NCBI GenBank assembly: GCA_963921305.4
Contig: CAWUEX030000002.1
Span: forward strand, 2,294,001 to 2,358,000
Source: CAWUEX02 sp963921305
Lineage (GTDB): Bacteria; Pseudomonadota; Alphaproteobacteria; Rhodospirillales; Rhodospirillaceae
Reading direction: 5' to 3'
Length of the DNA: 64,000 nt
This document shows positions 42,418 through 51,383 of the stretch, piece after piece. The notes beneath the pieces are model-generated. The model was not told the origin of the DNA. It did no database searches and worked only from the letters and a program-made list of their open reading frames with translations. Both the position numbers and the translations under genes were made by a program. How positions within the stretch are numbered: the first letter of the stretch is position 1; every line of letters starts with the position of its first letter.

Positions 42418-43557
42418 ATGACAGAAATCGATACGCTGTTGGTTGAGCGCGCACCGGGTCAGACCCGTGTCGCAGCGTTGAGTAACGGCTCCATCATTGA
42501 GCTTCATCATCAGCGGCGCCATGTTCCGGGTGTGGGCGCGGTCTTCCGCGGCCGTGTGCAGAAGGTGCTCCCCGGCTCCAAGGCCTGCTTCGTGGACATT
42601 GGACTGACGCAAGAAGGCCTCCTGCCTGTTTCCGGCCGTCCTCCGGCCGAGGGGGAGTCGGTGTTTGTGCACGTTGTTCAGCCACCGCGTGGCGACAAAG
42701 GCACGAAACTTGCTGAACTCAAAGACGTATCTGATGAACTGGCCGGTACGGCCTCAGCCGGATCGGGTCCGGCTCTGTTGATGGACGCGCCCCATCCGGT
42801 CTCATGGTGTTTCGAAAAATATGCAGCCACGCTCACGGACGTGGTCATCACGCCTTCCGATCCTGGCAAGCTGATTGGGTCGTTGGTGCCAGCTGCGAGC
42901 GGCGCGGCAATCACGACGACACCCCAAGACATATTCGCCGAATTTGAAGTGGACGACGCGCTGGAACAGGCGCTCGGTACAGACGTGCCCTTACTGGGCA
43001 GGGGAAGGATCATCATCGAACCCACAGCGGCGTTAACGGCGATTGATATCGACGCGGGGCCGATGATGGCTAATGACGCAAATGCGCAGGCGATCCCCGT
43101 TATCGCGCGTCAGATCCGTTTGCGCGCCATTGGGGGTCCTATCATCATCGATCTCATTCCCGCTGGTGATCGTGGCGCAGTTGTTGATGCCCTCAAAGCG
43201 GCGGTCGCAGACGACCCAGTTAAAACCCAGGTGGCGGGGCTGACCCCGGAAGGCCGGATAGAACTGAACCGCCGGCGCGAGCGCGCGTCATTGGCCGATC
43301 TTTATTTCTCATCCGCGCGCTTGTCCGCACCCTCCGTCGAGGCGGTCGCGCTTGACCTGTTGCGGAAAAGCGTGAGGGCTGGGATCAACTCCGGTTCTGC
43401 TCAGATCGTCGTCAGCGCGCATCACAATGTTGTCGCCGCACTGCGCGGCCCGCTTCGCTATGCCCTTGACGATGCGGAGGCCACACTCAAGACTAACCTA
43501 ACGCTGCGGTCCGGCGGTTCGGACCGCAGTGACGAGTTTGACATTCAAACAGGTTGA
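42418..43557 (+). CDS. Ribonuclease E/G-like protein
   Basis: The 379-residue protein has an S1-like domain (about residues 35-95, GAVFRGRVQKVLPGSKACFVDIGL), then the catalytic segment TALTAIDIDAGPM and GGPIIIDLIPAGDR, whose Asp residues correspond to the metal ligands of RNase E/G. It is clearly shorter than E. coli RNase G and I do not see the zinc-link CPxCxG. Many alphaproteobacteria have this reduced form between maf and yacG. A role in rRNA or mRNA processing is likely. Confidence 0.9.
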   Translation: MTEIDTLLVERAPGQTRVAALSNGSIIELHHQRRHVPGVGAVFRGRVQKVLPGSKACFVDIGLTQEGLLPVSGRPPAEGESVFVHVVQPPRGDKGTKLAELKDVSDELAGTASAGSGPALLMDAPHPVSWCFEKYAATLTDVVITPSDPGKLIGSLVPAASGAAITTTPQDIFAEFEVDDALEQALGTDVPLLGRGRIIIEPTAALTAIDIDAGPMMANDANAQAIPVIARQIRLRAIGGPIIIDLIPAGDRGAVVDALKAAVADDPVKTQVAGLTPEGRIELNRRRERASLADLYFSSARLSAPSVEAVALDLLRKSVRAGINSGSAQIVVSAHHNVVAALRGPLRYALDDAEATLKTNLTLRSGGSDRSDEFDIQTG

Positions 43558-43560
43558 TTT

Positions 43561-43812
43561 ATGTCCAGGGCCGATATGGCAAAGAGTGACGACAAAGATA
43601 CGAATTCAGAAAAGCCTTCAGGTGTACGCGTCACAGCTGCGACCTGTGTGCGGTGTGATAAGCCGGTGGTCGCACGGTATCGCCCGTTTTGCTCTCAACG
43701 CTGCTCCGATCTGGATCTGGCAGGATGGCTCACAGGGCGCTATCGCATTCCCACAGACGAGGTGCCGGACGGCGAGGCTGATCTTCCGGAAACCTCAGAA
43801 AACACGGACTAA
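43561..43812 (+). CDS. yacG: DNA gyrase inhibitor YacG
   Basis: The 83-residue protein has the zinc site C-x2-C in TCVRCDKPV and C-x3-C in FCSQRCSDLDLAGWL, the pattern of YacG. The N-terminal 25 residues are polar and may be an extension; an internal ATG five codons later would also fit. YacG binds gyrase and blocks its DNA binding. It lies three bases after the RNase gene. Confidence 0.93.
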   Translation: MSRADMAKSDDKDTNSEKPSGVRVTAATCVRCDKPVVARYRPFCSQRCSDLDLAGWLTGRYRIPTDEVPDGEADLPETSENTD

Positions 43813-43932
43813 GCGGCCGCATCGCACCAGCCGGCCAACGGGCGCGGAAGCCTTGTCCGGCATGCTGGACACCACCTCCATTCTCTTTTATAAGGCCGCC
43901 TTCGACGCGGCCCCGCAGCTGTGTCATGGAAT

Positions 43933-44000
<68 letters not shown>

Positions 44001-44008
<8 letters not shown>

Positions 44009-44030
44009 TTTTCTCCAAGAAAATGTGCCC
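44001..44030 (+). terminator. Hairpin overlapping the tRNA-Phe 3' end
   Basis: GGGCAC-c-ATTTTCT, loop CCA, AGAAAAT-GTGCCC: 13 base pairs with one bulged C. The left arm uses the last bases of the tRNA. It may act in termination or 3' processing, but it has no T-run after it, and in the mature tRNA these bases pair with the 5' end instead. Confidence 0.4.
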
Positions 44031-44043
44031 AGACATAAAATCA

Positions 44044-44064
44044 GGTTCGAACGGCGTTCGAACC
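44044..44064. repeat. 9-bp perfect inverted repeat with T-arm-like sequence
   Basis: GGTTCGAAC, spacer GGC, GTTCGAACC. The arms look like the T-loop of a tRNA (GGTTCGA). It lies 36 bases after tRNA-Phe and could be a hairpin terminator or a remnant of an attachment or integration event. Confidence 0.4.
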
Positions 44065-44167
44065 AAGCACCATTATCCAGCCAAATTTTAAATACACATA
44101 GAGGCGTCGTGCCGAGCACACTGCCAAGAGGGCGTAGTGCACGTGAAGTCTGCGTATTCGGTGATCT

Positions 44168-45307
44168 TTAACCGTATGACGCCGCGAGCTCCCGCTCCAG
44201 CGCTGTTAACAGCCTCCGGACAGAATTCGGCCGGCATGTTTCGCCCATGAGGCCAATGCGCCAAACTTTACCGGCGAGGTTGCCCAACCCTGCGCCAATC
44301 TCGATGTCGTAGTCATGCAGCAAGGATTGGCGTACAGCAGCGTCATCTATGTCGTCCGGTATGCGCACGGTGTTCAGTTGCGGCAGGGCATGGGCCGGAT
44401 CTACGTGCCGTTCCAAGCCGAGAGTGGACAGCCCGTCCCACAACTCAGCGCTCACTGTGGTGTGACGTGTCCACGCCGCGTCAAGCCCTTCTTCCAGGAG
44501 CATAACAAGCGCTTCATGCAGGCCATACATGGCATTGACCGGCGCAGTGTGATGGTACGTGCGGCCGCCATCTCCATCCCAATAGGCCATGACCAAATTT
44601 AGGTCCATGAACCAGCTCTGCACCGGCGTGCTCCGGTCTTTTATTCTCTGTGTGGCTTTGTCGCTCATGGTCAACGGGGAGATGCCCGGTGGACAGGAAA
44701 GGCACTTCTGGGTCCCGGAGTACATAGCGTCCGCACCCCAGCCATCGACATCAACCGGAATGCCACCCAGCGACGTGACCGCATCCACGACGGACAGTGC
44801 GCCATGATCGGTAGCAAGAGCGCACAACGCCGCAGCGTCCGACTGTGCGCCGGTCGAAGTCTCCGCATGGACGAAAGCGAGTACAGACGCATCAAGGTGC
44901 TCTTTCAACGCCGCCTCAGTACGGCCTATATCGACCGGCTCACCCCAGGCATGCTCCACCGTCACAGCCTTCGCGCCGCAGCGGCGGACGATCTCAGCCA
45001 TGCGGCCTCCGAAGGCGCCATTTATGCAGATCACGACGGTGTCGCCTGGTTCCACAAGGTTTACGAGGCAGGTCTCCATCCCTATCGAGCCTGGCGCAGA
45101 GAGCGGAATTGTGAGGGCGTTCTTTGTTTGGAAGACGGTACGCAGCATATCTTTGATGTCTTCCATGATGTCGCCGAACACGGGGTCAAGGTGGCCGACC
45201 GTAGGCCGCGCCATGGCGTGTAGCACCCGCGGATGAACGTTGGATGGACCCGGTCCCATAAGCAGGCGCTGGGGTGGGAACGGAGAATTCTCTTTATTTC
45301 TAACCAA
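44168..45307 (-). CDS. Class V aminotransferase (alanine/serine-glyoxylate type)
   Basis: The 379-residue PLP enzyme has the fold-type-I class V pattern: LLMGPGPSNVHPRVLHAM near the start, SAPGSIGMETCLVNL, FVHAETSTGAQSD, VVDAVTSLGGIPVDVDGWGAD, and the PLP lysine K201 in YSGTQKCLSCPPG. The closest named families are alanine-glyoxylate and serine-glyoxylate aminotransferases; 2-aminoethylphosphonate-type relatives are less likely. It is the first gene of the accessory region. Its base composition is intermediate between the housekeeping block and the genes that follow. Confidence 0.9.
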   Translation of the reverse strand: MVRNKENSPFPPQRLLMGPGPSNVHPRVLHAMARPTVGHLDPVFGDIMEDIKDMLRTVFQTKNALTIPLSAPGSIGMETCLVNLVEPGDTVVICINGAFGGRMAEIVRRCGAKAVTVEHAWGEPVDIGRTEAALKEHLDASVLAFVHAETSTGAQSDAAALCALATDHGALSVVDAVTSLGGIPVDVDGWGADAMYSGTQKCLSCPPGISPLTMSDKATQRIKDRSTPVQSWFMDLNLVMAYWDGDGGRTYHHTAPVNAMYGLHEALVMLLEEGLDAAWTRHTTVSAELWDGLSTLGLERHVDPAHALPQLNTVRIPDDIDDAAVRQSLLHDYDIEIGAGLGNLAGKVWRIGLMGETCRPNSVRRLLTALERELAASYG

Positions 45308-45358
45308 AACTTGAGCCTCTACGTGGTGCGGGCGCCGTGCGATTGGGTGAACTGAATG

Positions 45359-46537
45359 TCAGTCAGACAACCGTACGCCGTCCCATTCGACAAAACTATG
45401 TACAACAGAAAACTCTTCAACCTTTTCACTGAGCCCGAAGAAGAAGGGAAATTCGTATAGAAAGATGGCGGGTGCCTGTTCGTGATACCGCGCCATGACG
45501 GATTGGGTCAGCGAACGGCGTTCTTCGAGTGTGGCTCGGCTTTTCGCCGACTCGATCAAGGGTGTCGCACCCTGGTCACAATACCAACCGGCCGGCCACA
45601 TACATGAATGGTAGCGAATGCTCCGTAGCGCATCCAGGTTCGGTTCTGATGAGAAGAGTAAGTTGAAGGCGTCTCCTGCCCAATTCCCCGTTCTGAAGTG
45701 AGATACAAAAGTTCCGTAGGGAATGGTTTGAAGGGTCAGGTCCACGCCTATGCTGCGAAGATCCGACGCGATCTTTTGGTATACGAGTGACTCCGTCGGG
45801 CTGCCGAGCGTGACTTCGGCAGTCATAGTAAAACCATTCGGGTAACCGGCCTCGGCGAGCAGCTGCAGTGCTCTCTCTGGGTCGTAACCGTAAGCGCCCA
45901 CATCAGGCGCATATCCAAAAGACTTTCGGTGAGCCGGTTGTGAGGCGGCGACTGTTTGGCCCGCAAGGACGGCGTCAACAATTTCTTCGACATTAACCGC
46001 ATAGTTCAGCGCTTGACGCACCGCTCGGTTCTGGAGGGGTGACCCTGTTTTTGTCGTGACAAATATGAACCCGAGGACAGCCGGAAGGTGTGCCGTATAA
46101 AGAGTTGTTCCGCTGTTTTGAAAGGCGGTGAGGTCGTCAGGGCTTAAGCCGAACGCTATATCGAGCTGGTCTGACAAGAGCCCATTCAGACGGCTCGCTG
46201 ACTCTGGCAGAACAATATACTCTTTGCTGTCTACTTGCGGCGCGCGCCAACTCTCGACGTGAGCGGAAAGTTGGACACGCTCTGTCGAGATGTCATCGAT
46301 GTTAAACGGCCCCGTGCCGATAGGCCGCGAGGCAAACTCCACGGCACCCAGCCGGTTCCAAGCTTCTGAGTCGGGAATAAAGAGCTGAGATAGGGTATGA
46401 GGAAACAACACATCCGGATCACGCAGTTCGATGGTCAGCGCGTGTTCGTCAGAAATCGAGACACGTGCGACGTTTGCAAAGTCCTGGGCCGATACTTCGC
46501 GCAGCGACAATGAACTTCTAAAGAGCGGTGGCATCAC
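45359..46537 (-). pseudogene. N-terminally truncated family-5 substrate-binding protein
   Basis: The frame gives 392 residues that match only the C-terminal three quarters of a family-5 binding protein: VSISDEHALTIELRDPDVLFP, IGTGPFNIDD, VRQALNYAVNVEEIVDAVL and LLAEAGYPNGFTMTAEV. The signal peptide and roughly 115 N-terminal residues seen in the intact relative at 52321-53844 are missing, and upstream lies a hairpin and then a gene on the other strand. Without a signal peptide it cannot work as a periplasmic receptor, so it is probably a relic, though the remaining frame is undamaged. Confidence 0.75.
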
Positions 46538-46543
46538 ATTGAA

Positions 46544-46572
46544 CTCGGGCCTGGGGATACCTCAGGCCCGAG
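46544..46572. terminator. Strong hairpin at the truncation point
   Basis: Perfect 10-base arms CTCGGGCCTG and CAGGCCCGAG with a nine-base loop; on the plus strand it is followed by CCATTTTGTTT. It lies directly at the truncated 5' end of the binding-protein relic. It could be a bidirectional terminator or an end of a lost element. Confidence 0.5.
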
Positions 46573-46662
46573 CCATTTTGTTTCTCTAATGGCGCTATAA
46601 GATTAATAGGGTGCAGGTATGCAGCGCCATCTAACCAAGTCTGAAAAGAATAAAGTTTCGCT

Positions 46663-47526
46663 ATGAGAGATGCCGTTGATCGAGAGAGCGCCGTCCAAGG
46701 TTTTGGGTGGATCATGTTGCGATCTCATGATCACGAAGCGCTGGCGTCGTTCTACCAAAGCAAACTCAAACTGCCGGTTCTCAGAAGTTGGCCTGGGGGC
46801 ACAATGTTTTGGGCTGGTCAGTTCACGGTTCTTGAAACCGGACCGCTGGCCGAAAATGCGCCGGATCAGAGGATAGCTGACGCGGAGCGTGCCGAGATGC
46901 TGCCAATTTTTACGGTCAGTTCAGTATCTGAGGCGCTACCTGATCAGCCCGATCAGACCATAGAGACAGAGAATGGTTTCCTTCACTGCATCCAGGATCA
47001 GGACGGCAACTGGCTTGGTTTCTTAAAAGCGCCACCTGATCTAAATTTGCGTCAGCCTCAGATTCCTGACGTCGGCCCTTTGCCTCAGTCGCCATTTGCG
47101 CTTAATCGCGTGTTGCTGAGGTCAGAGCCTCCAACAGTACAACGCGATTTCTATCAGAACCTTTTTGGCTCGCAGCACACGGGATCTGACAGCGCGGTGT
47201 GCATTGGCGGAAACAGTTTTATCGACTTCTCGCAAGGAACCGTATCAACTTTCACACCCGAAGATCGTAATCAAGTGCAGCGGTCTTTCATTCCCAGGGT
47301 TTATGGGCATGCCGCTTTCAAACGTAAGGTGGAGGCGCTTTCAGCTCCCCTTGTCAATGAAATGAAATTCAAAGGGGGGAAATTGAGTTATCACCTTGAC
47401 CCCTGCAACCAGCTCTTTGGATTTCAAGAACGAAAGCCGTTCGACAGTCAAAATGAAGCCACCCACTGTGCGGAAGATCAGGTGGCAAGAGAAGCGTTCG
47501 AAGAAGGTTTGGCGATTTCAGCCTAA
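46663..47526 (+). CDS. Two-domain VOC (glyoxalase/dioxygenase superfamily) protein
   Basis: The 287-residue protein consists of two vicinal-oxygen-chelate domains. The first (about 10-130) has GWIMLRSHDHEALASFYQSKLKLPVL and ends with IQDQDGNWLGFLKAP; the second (about 145-260) has NRVLLRSEPPTVQRDFYQNLFG. The metal ligands of a dioxygenase or glyoxalase are not obvious: the second domain lacks the initial His. A binding or weakly catalytic role is therefore as likely as catalysis. Its last four bases overlap the flavin reductase gene on the other strand. A paralogue with better motifs is at 51384-52307. Confidence 0.75.
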   Translation: MRDAVDRESAVQGFGWIMLRSHDHEALASFYQSKLKLPVLRSWPGGTMFWAGQFTVLETGPLAENAPDQRIADAERAEMLPIFTVSSVSEALPDQPDQTIETENGFLHCIQDQDGNWLGFLKAPPDLNLRQPQIPDVGPLPQSPFALNRVLLRSEPPTVQRDFYQNLFGSQHTGSDSAVCIGGNSFIDFSQGTVSTFTPEDRNQVQRSFIPRVYGHAAFKRKVEALSAPLVNEMKFKGGKLSYHLDPCNQLFGFQERKPFDSQNEATHCAEDQVAREAFEEGLAISA

Positions 47527-49541
47527 AGGGATCTTGCAAGCAGTGCAGCGTCATGGATCGCGGCCCACATTCCGCGCGGGGTAACACAGTCACCCGCTGA
47601 CACCGCACTGGTAGGCGTTGGTCGTGCGGTAACGCCGGTCGTCATCACGATATCGTCAAGCGGCCCTAGCGCTTGGCCATCTGTCGCCCTTGCTATCATG
47701 TTAGATACCGACTCAATTGTTGTGTTTTCAATCACGGTGATGTCTTGGTCTTGGATGCGTTGGAGGGCTGCGCCAATTTCAGCTGTCAAATGAAGATCGG
47801 GCAAACCCCACTGACCGACAGGTGTGACGACGGTCACACCGGATACCTCAGGGCACGCGGCGATGCTTTCAACAACGGATAGAGCCGGCCAGGCCCCTTC
47901 TTCGTCAATCACCAGAACCTGACCGCGGACGCGTGCGTGGCCTTTGAGCACATCTCTCCCATGGGGAAGATCTTCGGTGCCCGGTATACCGTCAGTCAGG
48001 TGAGGTCTGCGCCGCAGCACCGACATCTGAGACGGTGCGCCACCGACTGCCCACACCACCTCATCCGCATCCAGGACGTCATGTTTAGACACGGAGCGGT
48101 TGAGGTGTATGCGAACGCCAAGTCTGTTCAATTCTCGGGTCCACCACTCTATTGGACGGAGGATCTCGCTTCGGTGCGGGGCACTGCCGGCGAGGCGCAT
48201 AGTCCCCCCAAGCACATCTTGAGATTCGAACAAGTCGACTAGGTGACCACGCTGCGCGGCTATACGAGCTGTCTCCATGCCGGCTGGTCCACCGCCAATC
48301 ACGGCGATGCGTCTGGTCGTCTCTGCCGGTTCAAGTTCCCCAAACAGGTGCTCGCGCCCGGCGACTGGATTGACGACACAGGTGCCCGGCTTGTTGCGTA
48401 AATTGAATCCCAGGCAGCCCTGGTTGCAAGACATACAGGGTCGAATACGCTCTTCTTCATCAGCTTCAACCTTTGCGATCCAGTCGGGGTCAGCAATCCA
48501 ACTGCGGGCCATGGCGATGACATCCACCCTCTGGTCCGCCAGCAGCGATTCTGCTTCTGCCGGTTCGCGAACTCTTCCTGCCATGAAGATTGGCAGCCCA
48601 AGATGCGACCGGAACCGTGTCGCATGATCCGCCATAAAGGCCCGCGGAAGGTCCATGGTTGGAATCGAAGTGCCGCGCGAGTATGCAGATCCATTCAGAA
48701 CGCTGACCCAATCAATAAGTCCACGGCTCTTGAGATCGTCCATCGTCTGCAGACACGCATCCGTATTGCGGCTCGTGCCGTCATCGACCACTGGCTCAAC
48801 CGTCGTCCGGACGCCGACTGCCAATCGCCCGTCAACGGCTTCGCGCACGGCTTCAAGCACTTCTATAACGATGCGCCGTCGGTTTTCTTCGGAACCGCCG
48901 TAGCGGTCCGAACGTCTGTTCAGAACGGGAGATAAGAAAGATCCAAGCAGATAATTGGACGCTGTTTGAACTTCCAGGGCATCAAGACCTGCGTCCAGGC
49001 ATCTTTGCGCCGACGCGCGATACCCTTCGATGACGGACTGAATATCGTCTTCAGTCATCTCCTTCGCCACTTCACCCGTCCCGGGTGCCGGGATAGCAGA
49101 CGGAGCCCATGCCGGCCCGCGCCCGAAGTGCGAAACGTTGGGGCCGCCGTGCCAAAGAATGGCGGAGATTTTTGATCCAGCGTCATGGACTGCGTTTGCC
49201 ACGCGCGCGAGGCCGGGGAGGCAGTCGTCGGAAAAAAGCCGGATCTGTCGGTCAAAATTGTGGCTGCTTTCATGAACAGGAATGGATTCTAGACTCACCA
49301 TTGCGGCTCCGCCTGCCGCCCGCGCGGTCAGGTAAGCGACAATGCGGTCCCCAATGGTGCCATCCGCTTCACCGTGCTTCATGCTGTGCCCGCTCATGAT
49401 GACCCGGTTCTTCAGGTTCAGAGGACCGATTTGAAGAGAGGAGAACAGGTGAGGATAACGCATATGACCCGGCGCACTGATCGCGTCAGAGTCCTGTCGT
49501 GCAGACGCACGTGCGGCAGATGAAGGTGATGCGGTTGTCAT
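47523..49541 (-). CDS. FMN/FAD/4Fe-4S oxidoreductase (dienoyl-CoA reductase/trimethylamine dehydrogenase type)
   Basis: I place the start at ATG 49541, after the stop of the upstream gene; a later ATG (49463, MRYPHLFSSLQIG) fits the family start well and is an alternative. The 672-residue protein has an Old-Yellow-Enzyme TIM barrel (HLFSSLQIGPLNLKNRVIMSGHS; SDRYGGSEENRRR), a 4Fe-4S site CMSCNQGCLGF..GTC (C-x2-C-x3-C-x11-C) and an FAD domain beginning IAVIGGGPAGMETARIA. This is the layout of 2,4-dienoyl-CoA reductase, trimethylamine dehydrogenase and related enzymes that reduce C=C bonds or demethylate amines. Substrate unknown; neighbours suggest a catabolic pathway. Confidence 0.85.
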   Translation of the reverse strand: MTTASPSSAARASARQDSDAISAPGHMRYPHLFSSLQIGPLNLKNRVIMSGHSMKHGEADGTIGDRIVAYLTARAAGGAAMVSLESIPVHESSHNFDRQIRLFSDDCLPGLARVANAVHDAGSKISAILWHGGPNVSHFGRGPAWAPSAIPAPGTGEVAKEMTEDDIQSVIEGYRASAQRCLDAGLDALEVQTASNYLLGSFLSPVLNRRSDRYGGSEENRRRIVIEVLEAVREAVDGRLAVGVRTTVEPVVDDGTSRNTDACLQTMDDLKSRGLIDWVSVLNGSAYSRGTSIPTMDLPRAFMADHATRFRSHLGLPIFMAGRVREPAEAESLLADQRVDVIAMARSWIADPDWIAKVEADEEERIRPCMSCNQGCLGFNLRNKPGTCVVNPVAGREHLFGELEPAETTRRIAVIGGGPAGMETARIAAQRGHLVDLFESQDVLGGTMRLAGSAPHRSEILRPIEWWTRELNRLGVRIHLNRSVSKHDVLDADEVVWAVGGAPSQMSVLRRRPHLTDGIPGTEDLPHGRDVLKGHARVRGQVLVIDEEGAWPALSVVESIAACPEVSGVTVVTPVGQWGLPDLHLTAEIGAALQRIQDQDITVIENTTIESVSNMIARATDGQALGPLDDIVMTTGVTARPTPTSAVSAGDCVTPRGMWAAIHDAALLARSL

Positions 49542-49561
49542 GGTTGCACGTGCGGGACCAG

Positions 49562-51373
49562 CTAGTCCGTCAAATCCGATACCCATTGTGCGATAATGTC
49601 TGCCGCTTCAGATTCATGGTTTGCGAACAGATCGTCGGCCCCATCTACAATCGCGAGCGAGCGCTCTGAACTCCGCGCGAGCCGGTTCAGGTCACGCAAG
49701 TTGCCCTCACCCAGCATCGTATCGTTGCTGCCGGCAATCATCAGAACCGGTGCGTCAGCGTCGCGCGCGTATTCCGTGAAGTTGGCCTGGGAGTCTGGAC
49801 CGAAGTAGTCCAGAAAGGATTCTGGGTAGAACATAAAGGCATCGGTACTGCCGGCCAAAGCCGGGGCAGGCCGGAAGTATTTTTCAACGAGGAATGAGAC
49901 GGAGTCCCCATCAGCCAAAATTGTATTGGCACGCTCGACAACCTGCTCGTAGCGGTCTTCTGTCAGTGCTGCTTCCGCGTAATCACGCAAATCAGGGGAC
50001 GGAGCTAGCGCGACAAACCCTGCTACGTTGGCCAGGTCGTATGATTTTGCCGCCTCCATGCCCCAAAGAATGCCCTCTCGATATCCTACAAAGACGATTG
50101 GACGCTCACCGTTCCTGTGGCTTTTCACAACGTCCGCCAAATCTTCGGCTGACCTGGCGATCGTCGATGTCAATTGACCGCGGAAACCGCTCTCCCGCAA
50201 TTGCGGGGCGATTCCCTCATAGCCGCGATGAGCCATTAACGTCGCAAGTCTATGAACTGGATCTTCTAGAATCTGCTCACCCAACCCGTAAGTGTAAATC
50301 AGTAGGGGCGATTCATCTCGATCCACCCCATCGGCGCGATAAGAGACGCCGGGATAGGGCACCCTCTGACCGTCAGGTGTGAAGGACGCATTCAGCAGGG
50401 TGTCGACGAGCTCCGTCTCGACATGCCGGCCGGGTCCAAGGCCAAGATCGGCAAGCCAGACGATCATGTCAGCCGATGATTCGTCCTGATGAAATGTAAA
50501 GTAATGGTCGCCGCCCTCGTACCACACGTAATCAACACGTGGACTGTTCACGGCCAGTTCCTTAAGTCTTTCCATGCGGCCGGGCGGGACCGGGGGATCC
50601 TCTGTGCCCGCTAGCAATAACTGCGGAACCGCTAGTTGAGGAAAGAAGTCACTGTTGGCTGTTGGATGCCCGGGACCCCACCAGCTAAGGAGCGCTTCTG
50701 GAGTTTGTAGGCGTCCACGGGCCGTTGCGCCGATGGAAGGCGGAGTGAGCGACGTGTCCGGGTCGACGCTGTTTGGATGAAGGTCTAAGCTGCCTCGCCC
50801 AGCCGCACGTGCTAGTTGAGCAGATTCGATGATGGGGGCGACGGCCGGTCGTTTGCCTACAAAGTCGTACACATCCGCGGTCGGTGCGAAATGCACCATC
50901 GCTTTGACCAACGGGTTTTTGTGAGTCACTTGATAGCGGGTGATGCGGATGCTTCCCATGCTATGACCAGCCAACACAATCCGATCAAATCCGAAAGCCG
51001 TGACAAATTCGACCGTCGCATCGATGTCTTTGATCGAGTCTTCCAAGACATACTTGTAGTAGCCACTAGAATGGCGCGACACAGGGCTGATCGTCGTATA
51101 TCCCGCACGCGCGAGCCGTTCGGCGGCGAAGCGGTATGCACCGATTGACCGCGCGGCATGACCGCTGGGGCCGCCGTGATGCATCACGATAACCGGCGCG
51201 CCGATATTCATGCCGCTGTTGGGATGCATGAGAACGGCATCAATCTTAACGCCATCCGACGCCGTGAGGCGGACAATTTTCTGGGTAACGCCGTCTGCGG
51301 CAATAAGCGTGTCCGAGAAAAGAAAAACAGCGGCTAAAGCAAAGAGGCTCATCTGTGTCCACATCGTTTTCAT
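49562..51373 (-). CDS. Exported tandem alpha/beta-hydrolase protein, second domain degenerate
   Basis: ATG 51373 begins a signal peptide (MKTMWTQMSLFALAAVFLFSDTLIAA); the longer upstream frame overlaps the preceding VOC gene. The 603-residue protein has two alpha/beta-hydrolase domains. The first (about 30-320) is complete: VIVMHHGGPSGH, S138 in LAGHSMGS, D259 in AGTEDPP and H290 in EGGDHYF. The second (about 335-603) keeps the fold but reads FVGYREGI, so Arg432 stands in the nucleophile position and it is probably inactive. The last 40 residues hold LMIAGSNDTM and a DGADDLF where the final His is missing. A periplasmic esterase with a binding domain is likely. Confidence 0.82.
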   Translation of the reverse strand: MKTMWTQMSLFALAAVFLFSDTLIAADGVTQKIVRLTASDGVKIDAVLMHPNSGMNIGAPVIVMHHGGPSGHAARSIGAYRFAAERLARAGYTTISPVSRHSSGYYKYVLEDSIKDIDATVEFVTAFGFDRIVLAGHSMGSIRITRYQVTHKNPLVKAMVHFAPTADVYDFVGKRPAVAPIIESAQLARAAGRGSLDLHPNSVDPDTSLTPPSIGATARGRLQTPEALLSWWGPGHPTANSDFFPQLAVPQLLLAGTEDPPVPPGRMERLKELAVNSPRVDYVWYEGGDHYFTFHQDESSADMIVWLADLGLGPGRHVETELVDTLLNASFTPDGQRVPYPGVSYRADGVDRDESPLLIYTYGLGEQILEDPVHRLATLMAHRGYEGIAPQLRESGFRGQLTSTIARSAEDLADVVKSHRNGERPIVFVGYREGILWGMEAAKSYDLANVAGFVALAPSPDLRDYAEAALTEDRYEQVVERANTILADGDSVSFLVEKYFRPAPALAGSTDAFMFYPESFLDYFGPDSQANFTEYARDADAPVLMIAGSNDTMLGEGNLRDLNRLARSSERSLAIVDGADDLFANHESEAADIIAQWVSDLTD

Positions 51374-51383
51374 ATCCAGCTCC

